DNA of 64,000 bases from UBA4055 sp964648295 (GTDB lineage: Bacteria > UBA4055): NCBI GenBank assembly GCA_964648295.1, contig CAZYNH010000005.1, forward strand, positions 93,684 through 157,683. The letters are read 5' to 3'. Shown here piece by piece: positions 26,771 through 36,631 of this stretch. Every line of letters starts with the position of its first letter. Position 1 is the first letter of the stretch. The translations under genes were made by a program, and so were the position numbers. The notes under the pieces are model-generated. The model saw only the letters and a list, made by a program, of their open reading frames with translations, made no database searches and was not told the DNA's origin.

Positions 26771-28579
26771 CTAAAATAAACCCTTGAAATAGTTCTTGAA
26801 TACGAAATTTAACTTTAAAGCGAACGTATTGTTCTTATATTCCTGATATTTCTTTAAAGGCTCGACCTCTCTTTCATAATAATCCTGATAACCCGAATAA
26901 TCGTTCGTAGTGTCATTATCATAATCAAGGTGAGAAGGATCGTTATTGGCTCTGTATTTCTCCAGCCAGTTTGAATTGTACCTCGGCAGGTTGTGATTGT
27001 AATTCAGCACATTCGTGAAAGAGTAGAAGATATCGGCAGAAATATATTTGTTGTAAGTATAATGCATTTCCGCGTAAAAATTATTCTTTTTTTCAACCGT
27101 GCCGCGTAAAAAAGTTTTCACATCGGTTTTGTAGTTAGGAGCGTCCCATTTCCCCCACAGAGGTTCTCCCCTGTTCTCTCTGCTGTAGCCGAGCGTCAAA
27201 TGCGTGTCGAAATCGAAAAAATATTTAAGCCTGTAGTTGAGTGTTTCACTATCCGGACCGCCGGGTATCGAGAGGAAATAGTCAAGGTTCATGTATCTGT
27301 TTATATGATATTTATGACCGTACACATAAGGCTCGACCCTTGCGTATTCGAAATTGAAAACAAGTCCGTCAACCGTTAGAAAATTCGAGTTTGAGAAACC
27401 TCCCGCTACCGCCCATTTGTTCATGTAATTCTTCGTCCAGCTTTCGGTAAAAGTCTCGTCGTCGAACAGCAGCTCGCTGAAAACGGAGAGATTCTTGACA
27501 GGCTTGTAAGATAAATCGAAACTGATCAGCGAATTGTCGTGGTCTCCGTAATAATGACCCATCCAGAAAAGCGGAAGTACAGGGATAAGATAACCCATCT
27601 CGATAGTCCTGTCGCCCGAAATGACCATTTCGTTAACACCGAAACTGAGATTGTCCAGTGCCCTCCACTCAAGCCTGTGGGCTGAAAGATACTTTTCTCT
27701 TTTAAAATAATTCCTTCTTGTAACCTCAGTATCGTTTGTGATCGCATAATCAGGATTTTCTGTCTCGTATCTGGTCTGTGAGTCTCCGAGCAGAAATCCT
27801 GTAACAGTTGTAAATTTAAATCTGTCAGAATTAACCGACATCATGAAATTCTCATAATAGGCGTCCAATTGAGATAATGTCAGTGAATTTATCATTCCTG
27901 AACCAAGCGAAACGGGATATTTACCCAAAGAGAAATAAATATCTTTACCTGCCAGCATAAGATATGTTTCTGTATAATCCTCGCTGGAAAAATCCGCCTC
28001 CCCTCCCGAAGGTACAAGTACAATAGTCTCGTATTCATCTCTCGGCCAGACTTCCATTTTATGCCTGATCATGACACCCGAAGTTGTTCTGAGAGAAAGA
28101 AAGTCCTTATAGGAGATCTGAGCCTCTATCCCTCCGTCAGAAATATGCTGGGAGACATCATCGAAAAGGTAATACCGCTCTGTGAAAGGTTTCTTTAAAA
28201 AAAGAGGTTTTTCAGACGCTTTCTGCGACAAATACGACTGTTTCCAGTATCCGTCGAACCATCCTGTAACATTTTCCGATTCCGCGAGGCCGAAACGCTT
28301 GTCCTTGTCGATATATTTCTCTTCGAACCTTTTAATAAAGATGACAGTCCGGCTGTCAGGATTTTTTATACCGGAAAGCAAACTGTAGATCTCGTCGCTC
28401 CTGAAAGGTCTGATCCCCGGAAACGGCATATCGATCACACCCGAAGCATTGAGGTAATCGAGATAGTCGTAAGCAGCCTTGTCTGTCATGGGTATCATGA
28501 TCGGGGCTGAGGAAAATAATGACACGGCTGTCGATATTAATAACAGGATTATCCCTTTAGGTGATTTGAAATTATTCAT
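26771..28579 (-). CDS. Wzi-like capsule-assembly outer-membrane beta-barrel
   Basis: About 602 residues: signal peptide (~8-25, IILLLISTAVSLFSSAP), a helical N-terminal part (DYLDYLNASGVIDMPFPGIRPFRSDEIYSLL) and a long barrel rich in alternating aromatic strands. This plan matches capsule assembly Wzi/CapA-type barrels that tether polysaccharide to the surface. I start at the ATG at 28579, which overlaps the upstream stop and has GGAG about 10 bases before; an upstream in-frame start would add a Lys/Arg-rich tail ahead of the signal peptide. It lies 8 bases upstream of rfbC in the polysaccharide block. Confidence 0.72.
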   Translation of the reverse strand: MNNFKSPKGIILLLISTAVSLFSSAPIMIPMTDKAAYDYLDYLNASGVIDMPFPGIRPFRSDEIYSLLSGIKNPDSRTVIFIKRFEEKYIDKDKRFGLAESENVTGWFDGYWKQSYLSQKASEKPLFLKKPFTERYYLFDDVSQHISDGGIEAQISYKDFLSLRTTSGVMIRHKMEVWPRDEYETIVLVPSGGEADFSSEDYTETYLMLAGKDIYFSLGKYPVSLGSGMINSLTLSQLDAYYENFMMSVNSDRFKFTTVTGFLLGDSQTRYETENPDYAITNDTEVTRRNYFKREKYLSAHRLEWRALDNLSFGVNEMVISGDRTIEMGYLIPVLPLFWMGHYYGDHDNSLISFDLSYKPVKNLSVFSELLFDDETFTESWTKNYMNKWAVAGGFSNSNFLTVDGLVFNFEYARVEPYVYGHKYHINRYMNLDYFLSIPGGPDSETLNYRLKYFFDFDTHLTLGYSRENRGEPLWGKWDAPNYKTDVKTFLRGTVEKKNNFYAEMHYTYNKYISADIFYSFTNVLNYNHNLPRYNSNWLEKYRANNDPSHLDYDNDTTNDYSGYQDYYEREVEPLKKYQEYKNNTFALKLNFVFKNYFKGLF

Positions 28580-29504
28580 CTTTTTTCTTCTCCGTTTTTT
28601 TGGTGAACAATTCTTTGTCAAGGATTCTTATCGAAGCAGAACCTGTCAAAACAGAAAGAATCAGGTTTACTGCTCTGTCTGTAATTGAAGCAATCATACC
28701 GACTTCCGGTCTTCCGAAAAGTAGGAAAGCAGCGCTAGCTATGAAACCTTCTTTTATTCCTAGTCCGCCAGGTGTGAACGATAGAAAAAATGAGAGGTTG
28801 GCTATAATACCCACAAGAAAAGCATCATAATAACTGATTGTTAATCCTGATATTTTGAACGAAATGTACATTCTAGCCGAAAAAAGAAATATACCGGACA
28901 GTATAATAACCGACATGAAAACAAATTGCTTCGGATCCTCAAAGATAATTCTTTTATTATCCCAAAACAACAGGTAATATCTTGACAGCACATTGTGCGT
29001 ATTTCTTCTAGCTAGACTGAAGAAAAGATATGAGACTAAGCCAAGCACGATTGTTAATGATAAGAAAATCTTATAATTTATTCTGGAATAAAATACCGAC
29101 ATTCTGTGATCGTATATAAACAGAAATGACAATGCAACAGTAATTATAGTAACCAAAATATAAATGACTAATGTCGAAAACACAAATTTGTTCAATGGTA
29201 TTTTCTTTTTTACTTTAAGATAAGAACCCATTGAAAGCATTCCGCCCTTTGCCGGAAGATAGTTAAGAAGATTTGTCGCCAATGAAATCAGAAAGACCGT
29301 TAATGGTTTTTCCTTTACACGGAGTATTTGAAATTGAGTTTTTACGGCAAAATATGTGTTAATATATGAAATTAGGATGATCAAGGATAAAAGCATAATA
29401 TCCGATAATTCCACTTTCAATAGAATCGAAAATTCATAATCGGATTTCAGAATAAAAATTCCGAGAAACGAAACAAGTATAATGTAAACAATAATTCTGC
29501 GCAA
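28572..29504 (-). CDS. UPF0104 / lysylphosphatidylglycerol-synthase-TM family membrane protein
   Basis: About 310 residues, 8-9 predicted membrane helices and the family signature FTPGGLGIKEGFI near residue 250, as in YbhN/AglD-type proteins. Relatives act in lipid or glycolipid handling at the inner membrane; a role in surface-glycan export fits the neighbours. The frame opens at a TTG at 29534, but that codon overlaps the predicted -10 box. I therefore start at the TTG at 29504, which has AAGGGG 8 bases upstream. The 3' end overlaps the Wzi-like start by 8 bases. Confidence 0.78.
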   Translation of the reverse strand: MRRIIVYIILVSFLGIFILKSDYEFSILLKVELSDIMLLSLIILISYINTYFAVKTQFQILRVKEKPLTVFLISLATNLLNYLPAKGGMLSMGSYLKVKKKIPLNKFVFSTLVIYILVTIITVALSFLFIYDHRMSVFYSRINYKIFLSLTIVLGLVSYLFFSLARRNTHNVLSRYYLLFWDNKRIIFEDPKQFVFMSVIILSGIFLFSARMYISFKISGLTISYYDAFLVGIIANLSFFLSFTPGGLGIKEGFIASAAFLLFGRPEVGMIASITDRAVNLILSVLTGSASIRILDKELFTKKTEKKKDE

Positions 29505-29532
29505 AGAAAAGACCCCTTTTTTTAACGAGGTC

Positions 29533-29561
29533 AATTTAATCGATATATATTAAACTTTCAA
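29533..29561 (-). promoter_or_regulatory. Promoter of the polysaccharide block
   Basis: Minus strand: TTGAAA (29556-29561), a 17-base spacer, TAAATT (29533-29538). The -10 context TCGATTAAATTGA is identical to that of the FG-GAP gene promoter. It places the transcript start near 29526, downstream of the first possible start codon. Confidence 0.6.
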
Positions 29562-29584
29562 GTTAAATAATATTCAGTCTAAAA

Positions 29585-32464
29585 TCAGTTTGAAGATCTT
29601 ATATAAAAAAATTTAATCTTTTCTGTTACCGGCGTTTGATATGAATTATTAGTAACAATCCCTTCCAGTATAAATTCCCCAAACGGGTCGTCAGAAGAGT
29701 AAATGATATAGGAAACTGCACCGGGAACAGCTTCCCAAGATAAATAAATCGTTGAAGATGACACGGTTACGGAAACATTTGACGGTACGGCGAGATATGC
29801 TTCTAACGCCCCGATATCTATCCCGTTACCGAATATCCTCTGATTTCCGAAAAGATCATACTCCTCAATGAGCTGCGGATCAAGATAAGCAAGCGAACCG
29901 CTGTCAATGCATGGAGAATCAAAGGAAAGCCTGAAATCATAGTTTTTGCCATCCCCACCTCCCACATACTTAGGATCCTCATCTATATTTCCGTGCCAAT
30001 CTCCTGTAAAAGTATATTCAGGATATTTGAAGGCAAAATTTTCTTTACCGCCCTGTATATTATTATGGTAAAAATTTGGATCAGATTCGTCATCGTCGAA
30101 AAACACCTGCTGCTCTCCAGATATGTCTTCATTGCCCCTTATAATGTTGTTGTGAAAATCGGGGCTTGAAAGTTTGAACCACAAAGCGCCTCCTTCTCTT
30201 GCGTAATTAGCCCTTATAGTATTATTGATAAGTTTTGCATTTGAATCATAGAAGAATATTGCTCCTCCTGAACCGTGAGAATAAGAAGGCTCAATGAAAT
30301 TGTCATAAATGAGATTATTTATGACAAGCGGGCTTGAAGAGTGAATGTACATTGCAGTACCCTCGGACAGATTTCCGTCTGATACTATGTAGTTCCTTCT
30401 AATTATATTGTTCCTGATCTGTGCGTCTGAACCGAAAACGCATCTTATTGCTGCTCCTGCAGCATATTTGCTACTCTCTGCAATCAGCCAGTTGTCTTCG
30501 AACACATTATTGCTTATTATAGGATTGCTTGTAAACATGCAGTTCAGAGTTCCGTAGGCAGATCCTGTATCATACCCGGCTCTATTATTTCTAAAAATAT
30601 TTTCTGATATCTTCGGGCTCGAATTATAACAGTTAATAGCGGATCCTGCCGAAGCTTTGTTATTTTCGAAAACATTGTTAAAAATGTCAATATTTGAATA
30701 GCTTTGTATAGATATGCCGCCGCCGTAACATTCTGTTCCACCGAAAATATTTGCGTTTCCGTCAGTTATATAACAATAACCTATCTTCGATTTGGGATTT
30801 GTGTGAGGAGTATTGATAAACCTTATTCCCATCCAACCTGAATTTATGTTGTTTGCTTTGAAATAAATAAAATCATTTTTATCGCCTACCGCATCGAGAC
30901 ATCCCTGAACTATTAGCCTGAAGTGCCCCATAAAGACAACTTCGCAACCGGGTTCTATGGACAGTTTTTCACCGTCCTTGATAATTATATCGCCGTAAAC
31001 ATAATACGGAGATCCGCTTTTTACCCATATTCCAGAAACATAACCTCCTTCTACTGAAGACCCGGAATTTGAAGTGGTAATAGTTATCCTATTGCTATTG
31101 CCGCTAACTCCGTAGGCGTTGTACGCTCTGACACGATAGTAGTAGCGGTTTTTTTCTGAAAGGTTTCCCACTTCATGACGGTCAACATTATTCACATCAA
31201 GGTCGTTATAATTTGCCAGAAAGTTCGTAAAAGTGCTGTCAGTTGAAACATCTAGTCTGTATCCTTGAGCTCTAAGAGATGTTTCCCACAATGCTGTAAA
31301 AACATTGGTTCCTATTGAAATTGCATTAAGTGCAACAGGTTCTGCCGGAGGCAATTGTGTTTCTACAAAATCATTCCTGTATAATTTTGCTATATTTAAA
31401 TTGTCCTGCTTATTACCGGCCATTGCAAAATCAAGATCGCCGTCATTATCGTAATCGCACCATCTTGACCATCCCCACCTTATGCCCGGGAGACCACAAT
31501 TAGTGTCAGTGAATATTCCTACATCGTTTTGGTAAACTTTGGTAAAATAACCCTGAGATGAGTATCCGTTAACAAGAACATCGGGATATCCGTCATTGTT
31601 AAAATCACCCCAATGCGTACTGCCTGCATACATTTTTGTCATTCCGGTATTTAGCGGATAAAAAAGACCGTTATCGTTCCTGTACACATCGGTTATAACA
31701 TTTACTCCGTCCCAGCCTGTAAGAATGATATCCTGATCACCGTCGCCTTCAATATCAAACCAGTCAAAGGGTCCTGATTCGACATTAGGCAGGTTGTGAG
31801 ACACAGAGGTAAAAACCCCTGAGTTGTTGTTGTACAATCTGGTTATTCTTCCAGATCCGGTATTTCCGTTTATAAGAATGTCAAGGTCACCATCACCGTC
31901 AAAATCTCCAAATTTCGCATTAGAATAAATGAGTCCAGGAAAACTGATATTTGTATCGGTAAATGTTCCGTTACCGTTGTTTTTGTAAAGCCTTGATATA
32001 TAACCGTAGGGTGAGTTTCCAGTCAATAAAATGTCTAAATAACCATCGCTGTTGTAATCACCCCATGTGCTTACACCATGATAAACTCCGGGCAGATTCG
32101 CATTAATATCTGAAAATGTACCGTTGCCGTTATTTCGATATATCTTTGTATTTGCCGACCCGTTCCATCCCGATATAAGGATATCTAAAAATCCGTCGTT
32201 GTTGTAGTCGCCCCATTCAACCGATCCGTACCCAACATTCAAAATTCCGGTGTTTACATTCACGAAATTTCCGTTATCGTTTCTGAAAACAGAGGTGTTG
32301 TAATCTCCGGTAATAATAAGATCAGAAAACCCGTCATTATTGAAATCTCCCCAGGCAAGACTAGCCCTGTTAACTCCCGGAAGTTGGGTTCCGGTATCTG
32401 TGAACCCGTTACCATTCAAGAACGATATTTGCAACACGAATAATGAAAAAATAACCCATTTCAT
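29585..32464 (-). CDS. Secreted surface protein: FG-GAP repeats, fibronectin III, parallel beta-helix
   Basis: About 959 residues. A signal peptide (MKWVIFSLFVLQISFLNG) is followed by seven FG-GAP/VCBS-type repeats (~25-390, e.g. WGDFNNDGFSDLIITG, FGDFDGDGDLDILING) with DxDxDG-like calcium loops. Then come a fibronectin type III domain (~395-480), a right-handed beta-helix with repeated NxIxNNxIxxN turns (~500-800), and a second FN3-like domain at the C-terminus. It is probably exported and may act as an adhesin or surface layer protein. No C-terminal sorting domain was recognised. ATG at 32464 has AGGA upstream; the frame extends upstream past its promoter. It has its own promoter, so may be regulated separately. 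Confidence 0.82.
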   Translation of the reverse strand: MKWVIFSLFVLQISFLNGNGFTDTGTQLPGVNRASLAWGDFNNDGFSDLIITGDYNTSVFRNDNGNFVNVNTGILNVGYGSVEWGDYNNDGFLDILISGWNGSANTKIYRNNGNGTFSDINANLPGVYHGVSTWGDYNSDGYLDILLTGNSPYGYISRLYKNNGNGTFTDTNISFPGLIYSNAKFGDFDGDGDLDILINGNTGSGRITRLYNNNSGVFTSVSHNLPNVESGPFDWFDIEGDGDQDIILTGWDGVNVITDVYRNDNGLFYPLNTGMTKMYAGSTHWGDFNNDGYPDVLVNGYSSQGYFTKVYQNDVGIFTDTNCGLPGIRWGWSRWCDYDNDGDLDFAMAGNKQDNLNIAKLYRNDFVETQLPPAEPVALNAISIGTNVFTALWETSLRAQGYRLDVSTDSTFTNFLANYNDLDVNNVDRHEVGNLSEKNRYYYRVRAYNAYGVSGNSNRITITTSNSGSSVEGGYVSGIWVKSGSPYYVYGDIIIKDGEKLSIEPGCEVVFMGHFRLIVQGCLDAVGDKNDFIYFKANNINSGWMGIRFINTPHTNPKSKIGYCYITDGNANIFGGTECYGGGISIQSYSNIDIFNNVFENNKASAGSAINCYNSSPKISENIFRNNRAGYDTGSAYGTLNCMFTSNPIISNNVFEDNWLIAESSKYAAGAAIRCVFGSDAQIRNNIIRRNYIVSDGNLSEGTAMYIHSSSPLVINNLIYDNFIEPSYSHGSGGAIFFYDSNAKLINNTIRANYAREGGALWFKLSSPDFHNNIIRGNEDISGEQQVFFDDDESDPNFYHNNIQGGKENFAFKYPEYTFTGDWHGNIDEDPKYVGGGDGKNYDFRLSFDSPCIDSGSLAYLDPQLIEEYDLFGNQRIFGNGIDIGALEAYLAVPSNVSVTVSSSTIYLSWEAVPGAVSYIIYSSDDPFGEFILEGIVTNNSYQTPVTEKIKFFYIRSSN

Positions 32465-32492
32465 GGTTTCCTCCCAAAGAATTATATAACTC

Positions 32493-32521
32493 AATTTAAT
32501 CGAAAAAAGAATATGTGTCAA
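32493..32521 (-). promoter_or_regulatory. Promoter of the FG-GAP/beta-helix gene
   Basis: Minus strand: consensus TTGACA (32516-32521), a 17-base spacer, TAAATT (32493-32498). The predicted start of transcription is ~20 bases before the ATG at 32464. It shares the -10 context TCGATTAAATTGA with the promoter at 29533. Confidence 0.72.
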
Positions 32522-32539
32522 GAACTGATTTGAAATAAA

Positions 32540-33487
32540 TTAAATGCGGAAAATCTTTTTGAATATTTTTTCTAAACTGCCGGCATAAAAGCAGATTGAA
32601 AGGAAAGGAAGAATTTTTAAAACGATTAAAAAGTCTCTTGCATTTTCGGAAAGATAGATAGATACAGATACGAAAAACAAAATGATAAAGAATATAAAAT
32701 TAGCCGGACTTGAAAAGAGAATGAGAAATGCAAATAATGTTATTATAGCGTAGGTGATAGAGTAACCGTTAAAAAAACTTAAGTAGTGATCCGCCCAAAT
32801 TCTGCCTCTATGCTGTATCCATGAAAAAATGTTCGATCCTATCCTTTGTTTATACTTAATTGATATGCCTGTGTGTCTCAGGATTTTTATTTTTTTCCTG
32901 TAAACTATGCATCTTAGTATTTTTGTATCGTCGCTTGTGTCTTTACTTTTCTCTTCAGGTATAGATGTAAGGAACAATTCTCGATTTATGAAAATACAGG
33001 TCGTACCTTTCGGTGCTTTAAAAAAATTTGATTCATCTATCCAAAGAAATTCTCCGTATAAATTCTGGGGATAATAAGGCTGGTATATTTTTTTTCTTAT
33101 AAGGTACAGCAGAGTATCATAATCAGATCTGTATTTTTCTTCGTTGAGGCTGCCGGCCATTAGCGGCTGATAGTTTATTTCAGCGATCTTTTCAAGCACA
33201 TCAGGAAATACTTCCACCCTTGCGTCTACAAAAAGCAGATCGTCGTATTCAGCATTCTCGGCGCCGGTCTTTCTTGCCACTATCCTGCCCGAGTTTTTTT
33301 CAAGATCGATAACCCGTACCTCCGGGTACCCTTCTGCGATTTCTCTTGTCCTGTCAGTCGATCCGTCGTTGATAAGCAGTATTTCAATACTCATCCCTTC
33401 GGGGATCCTGAGCGCAGTTACAGCATCGAGGCAGGTTTTTAAGGTCTCCTCTCCGTTGTAGACAGGTATTACTATCGAAATATCCAA
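32540..33487 (-). CDS. Membrane-anchored family 2 glycosyltransferase
   Basis: 315 residues. The GT-A nucleotide-sugar domain begins ISIVIPVYNGEETL and has LLINDGSTDRT and the metal-site region LLFVDARVEVFPDVL. Two or three membrane helices at ~235-315 anchor it at the inner membrane. It probably adds a sugar to a lipid-linked glycan. The start is TTG at 33487 with GGAG 7 bases upstream; no better ATG exists. The 72 bases upstream hold only a weak promoter-like TTGTGT/TATATT pair. Confidence 0.82.
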   Translation of the reverse strand: MDISIVIPVYNGEETLKTCLDAVTALRIPEGMSIEILLINDGSTDRTREIAEGYPEVRVIDLEKNSGRIVARKTGAENAEYDDLLFVDARVEVFPDVLEKIAEINYQPLMAGSLNEEKYRSDYDTLLYLIRKKIYQPYYPQNLYGEFLWIDESNFFKAPKGTTCIFINRELFLTSIPEEKSKDTSDDTKILRCIVYRKKIKILRHTGISIKYKQRIGSNIFSWIQHRGRIWADHYLSFFNGYSITYAIITLFAFLILFSSPANFIFFIILFFVSVSIYLSENARDFLIVLKILPFLSICFYAGSLEKIFKKIFRI

Positions 33488-33559
33488 ATCCGTTCTCCAT
33501 GTTACAGAAACGAATAATATAAGAATAAATGTGAGGTTTACACAAGATTAAATTATGTT

Positions 33560-36500
33560 TCAGAACCTGAATAAAGCCGAGAATTTAAACCTGACCCTTT
33601 CAACGAAGGCGTACATAACCGGCAGGACGGTCAGTACAAAAAAAGTGGAAGCGGCGAGCCCGCCGATAGTGGTGATCGAAAAAGAATACCAGAAATTCTT
33701 CTCCGAGTCAGAATTTATTATCAGGGGAAGTACTCCGAGTATCGTTGTTATTGAAGTCATAAGCACAGGCCTTACCCTCTCGATAGTCCCGAAAATTATC
33801 GAATTTACAAGCTTAAGCCCTGATTTTCTTTTTGAATTGATATGATGGATCAAAATTATCGAGTTGTTGACCACGATGCCTTCCAGGAGAATAACCCCCA
33901 TATATGAATCCTCATTAAAAAGCTCGCCCAGTCCGAAGAATATAAGAAACACACCGGTCAGGCTCAGCGGTATGCTCAATATTATCACGAAAGGATGCAG
34001 CAGCGACTCGAATAGAGCCGAGGTCACCATAAAAACAAGAACAACGGCAAGAAGGATGAGCCAGAGTATCTCTTTTTTCTCCTCCTGCGTCATATATGTG
34101 TCGTCAGCCTCGTCGAACCTGTATCCCATGGGGAGAGGGTAATTCTCCTTTATGCTGTTCCTGAATTCTTCAGACTGCTTCGTCGAGGCGTTGTAATCGT
34201 ACCTGATATTCCTGGTATAGCTCTGGTCTTCCTTCGAGATGTTGTTCATGACCGGCTCTTTTACAATTTCGGTAACATCCTTTAAACGGAATTCAGATGA
34301 TCCGGAGCGGACGATTTTATCCATAAGCTGCCGCACATTAAAGTCCAGATAATCGGAATATTTCACGCTCAGCTCTATCTCCTCCCCGCCGAAAAATATA
34401 TTCGTCCCGCTCCCGCCCGTAGAAGACCTTATCTCACGCACCAGATCGGTGACGGACACATTATAATACGCGAGTTTTCTTCTGTCTATCCTGATAACAT
34501 AATTGAACAGCTCCGACGATCCCCACCACCTTCCTGTTGATGAAATGTCAACATCGGATATTCTGGGATTCGAGGAAAGATAGCGGGCAAGTTTCTGCGA
34601 TTCCTCCTTGAGCCCGTCGTAATCGTACCCCTTTAATATGAGCGTGGAATTGTATGATCTTGAGGTCGTTCCCCCTGATCTGTACCCGCCCGTCTGGTTA
34701 AGAGGGTTTCTGACAGAGATGAACGGACCTGAGAAATTCACCGCCATCGAAACCAGCTCGTTCTCCATTTCGAAAGGGGCGGCGGAATAGTACTGCTCGT
34801 CTGTATACTGGATCCTTAAATAAGCCATAGAGGAGGAAACAGTAGTAGTGAATTTCTCATAGCCGCCTGTCTGGATCACCCTTTCCTCGAACTTTCTGAT
34901 TATACCGTCGCTCATGCTCACTGTAGATCCTACAGGCATCGATATATACACGAAGACGGCGTTCTCGACATTCCAGTTGAACCTTCTTCCCTTATCCACA
35001 TAGCTGTCGAAGAGAAAATAAGAAAGATAGAAAACAAGGCCGGTAATTATCAGAACTACTTTTCTGTTGTTTATGAAATATTTCAAGAACCTGCTGTAAC
35101 TGGCGAACTCCCTCAGATCGTCCCCTGCGATCGTATTTTTGTATTTATCGGTAAGAAAGAGTCCCGTAAGTATAGGCGTAAAAGTGATTGAGACGACAAA
35201 CGACGAGATCAGGCTCACCCCCACTGCGATGGCGAGGGGGATCCAGTACAGTCTTCTTTCGCCGGACATGTAAAGGAACGGAATAAATACGACCACCGTG
35301 GTTAAAGTTGAGCTCAGAACGGGCATAATGACCTCTCTTGTCCCTTCAACTGTCGCCTTAAATCTTTCAAGGCCGTGATTATAGAGCCGAACGATGTTTT
35401 CAAGCACAACAACAGAATTATCCACAAGAAGACCGAAACTTAGTACCAATCCTGAAAGCGTTACGATGTTCAAGGTGAAATCGAAAAAATATAGAATGAA
35501 GCCGCTTGTAAGAAGACTGAGACCGACCGACAGAACGATCACGACCGAGAGCCTGACATTTTTCAGGAAGAAAAGAAGTATCAGCATTATCACAATAAGA
35601 CTTATAAGTCCCCTGATCTTAATATCACCGAGCTCTTTCCTTATAGATTCCGTTGAATCGAATTTTATTTCAGATCTGAGTTCATAAGATGCGTTGTCAC
35701 GGATGAACTTCTCTACAGTATCATAAACTTTGTCGCAGGTTGAGATCGCGTTTGCGCCGGGTTCTTTGAACACTGAAATGTCCACAGATTCTTTTCCGTT
35801 TATCCTCTGGAGGCTTGAAAGTTCCTTGTTCGAGATTACGATCTCGGCCACATCCCTTATCCTTATCGGGACCCCTCTGCTGTACTTGAGCACTATGCTG
35901 CCGGTCTTCTCAATATCCGGCAGGTCGTTTTTTATATCGACCGTGAAAAGCACGCCGCTACCGTCCGTGACCTCACCTGCATTCAGGAGATTGCCGTACT
36001 GATATAGCCTTGAAAAATGAGAAATGTTTATCCCGTAGAATTCGGCCTTGCTTCTGTCAAGAAGTATTCTCAGCTCGTTCTTTGGAATTCCGCTGATATG
36101 GACCGAATTCACACCCTCGATCGAGGCGAGTTCGTTCTCGAGCCTGTTCTCTATTATAAGGCCGAGTTCCTCCAGGCTTATCCTGCCAAAAATATTGTAG
36201 CTGATCAGCTCTCTGCTCTCGTCCGCCTCGTCACTGGGAACATATTTTCTTATGCTCACTCTGTTCCTGACAGCTTCAGGCAGGTTTTTTCTTACCTGGA
36301 ACAGTTTTTCGTTCAGGGCGAGATATGCGAAATTCATATCGGTATCTCTTTTATACTCGATTGTGATCGAGCCGTACGAACTTCGGGAGTCGGAGGTTAC
36401 CTTATAGATATTCTCCAGAGTGTAAATCTCGGCCTCAATTACGCTGGTGACCTTTTTCTCCACCGTTTCCGGAGATGTGTTCGGCCATGAGGCGCTTACT

Positions 36501-36631
36501 ATAAGCTTGGGGTATTCCGTGTCCGGTTTAAGCTCTAAAGGGATCAGATTGAAAGATATTATTCCCAGGATGAGCATGGCTGAAAAGAACATCAGAATAG
36601 TGACCGGCCTAGAAAGAATTTTCTCGAGCAT
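33560..36631 (-). CDS. RND-family efflux transporter, HAE1/AcrB type
   Basis: 1023 residues with the AcrB plan: helix 1 at 10-28 (ILMFFSAMLILGIISF), a large periplasmic loop, helices 2-6 with the proton-relay LVDNSVVVLENI in helix 4, helix 7 near 510, a second periplasmic loop, and the last five helices with GIVVNNSIILI and RPVLMTSITTILGVLPL. It begins on the base directly after the preceding RND gene ends, so both are expressed together. It is probably the second half of a heteromeric or dual pump sharing one adaptor and TolC. Substrate unknown. Confidence 0.93.
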   Translation of the reverse strand: MLEKILSRPVTILMFFSAMLILGIISFNLIPLELKPDTEYPKLIVSASWPNTSPETVEKKVTSVIEAEIYTLENIYKVTSDSRSSYGSITIEYKRDTDMNFAYLALNEKLFQVRKNLPEAVRNRVSIRKYVPSDEADESRELISYNIFGRISLEELGLIIENRLENELASIEGVNSVHISGIPKNELRILLDRSKAEFYGINISHFSRLYQYGNLLNAGEVTDGSGVLFTVDIKNDLPDIEKTGSIVLKYSRGVPIRIRDVAEIVISNKELSSLQRINGKESVDISVFKEPGANAISTCDKVYDTVEKFIRDNASYELRSEIKFDSTESIRKELGDIKIRGLISLIVIMLILLFFLKNVRLSVVIVLSVGLSLLTSGFILYFFDFTLNIVTLSGLVLSFGLLVDNSVVVLENIVRLYNHGLERFKATVEGTREVIMPVLSSTLTTVVVFIPFLYMSGERRLYWIPLAIAVGVSLISSFVVSITFTPILTGLFLTDKYKNTIAGDDLREFASYSRFLKYFINNRKVVLIITGLVFYLSYFLFDSYVDKGRRFNWNVENAVFVYISMPVGSTVSMSDGIIRKFEERVIQTGGYEKFTTTVSSSMAYLRIQYTDEQYYSAAPFEMENELVSMAVNFSGPFISVRNPLNQTGGYRSGGTTSRSYNSTLILKGYDYDGLKEESQKLARYLSSNPRISDVDISSTGRWWGSSELFNYVIRIDRRKLAYYNVSVTDLVREIRSSTGGSGTNIFFGGEEIELSVKYSDYLDFNVRQLMDKIVRSGSSEFRLKDVTEIVKEPVMNNISKEDQSYTRNIRYDYNASTKQSEEFRNSIKENYPLPMGYRFDEADDTYMTQEEKKEILWLILLAVVLVFMVTSALFESLLHPFVIILSIPLSLTGVFLIFFGLGELFNEDSYMGVILLEGIVVNNSIILIHHINSKRKSGLKLVNSIIFGTIERVRPVLMTSITTILGVLPLIINSDSEKNFWYSFSITTIGGLAASTFFVLTVLPVMYAFVERVRFKFSALFRF

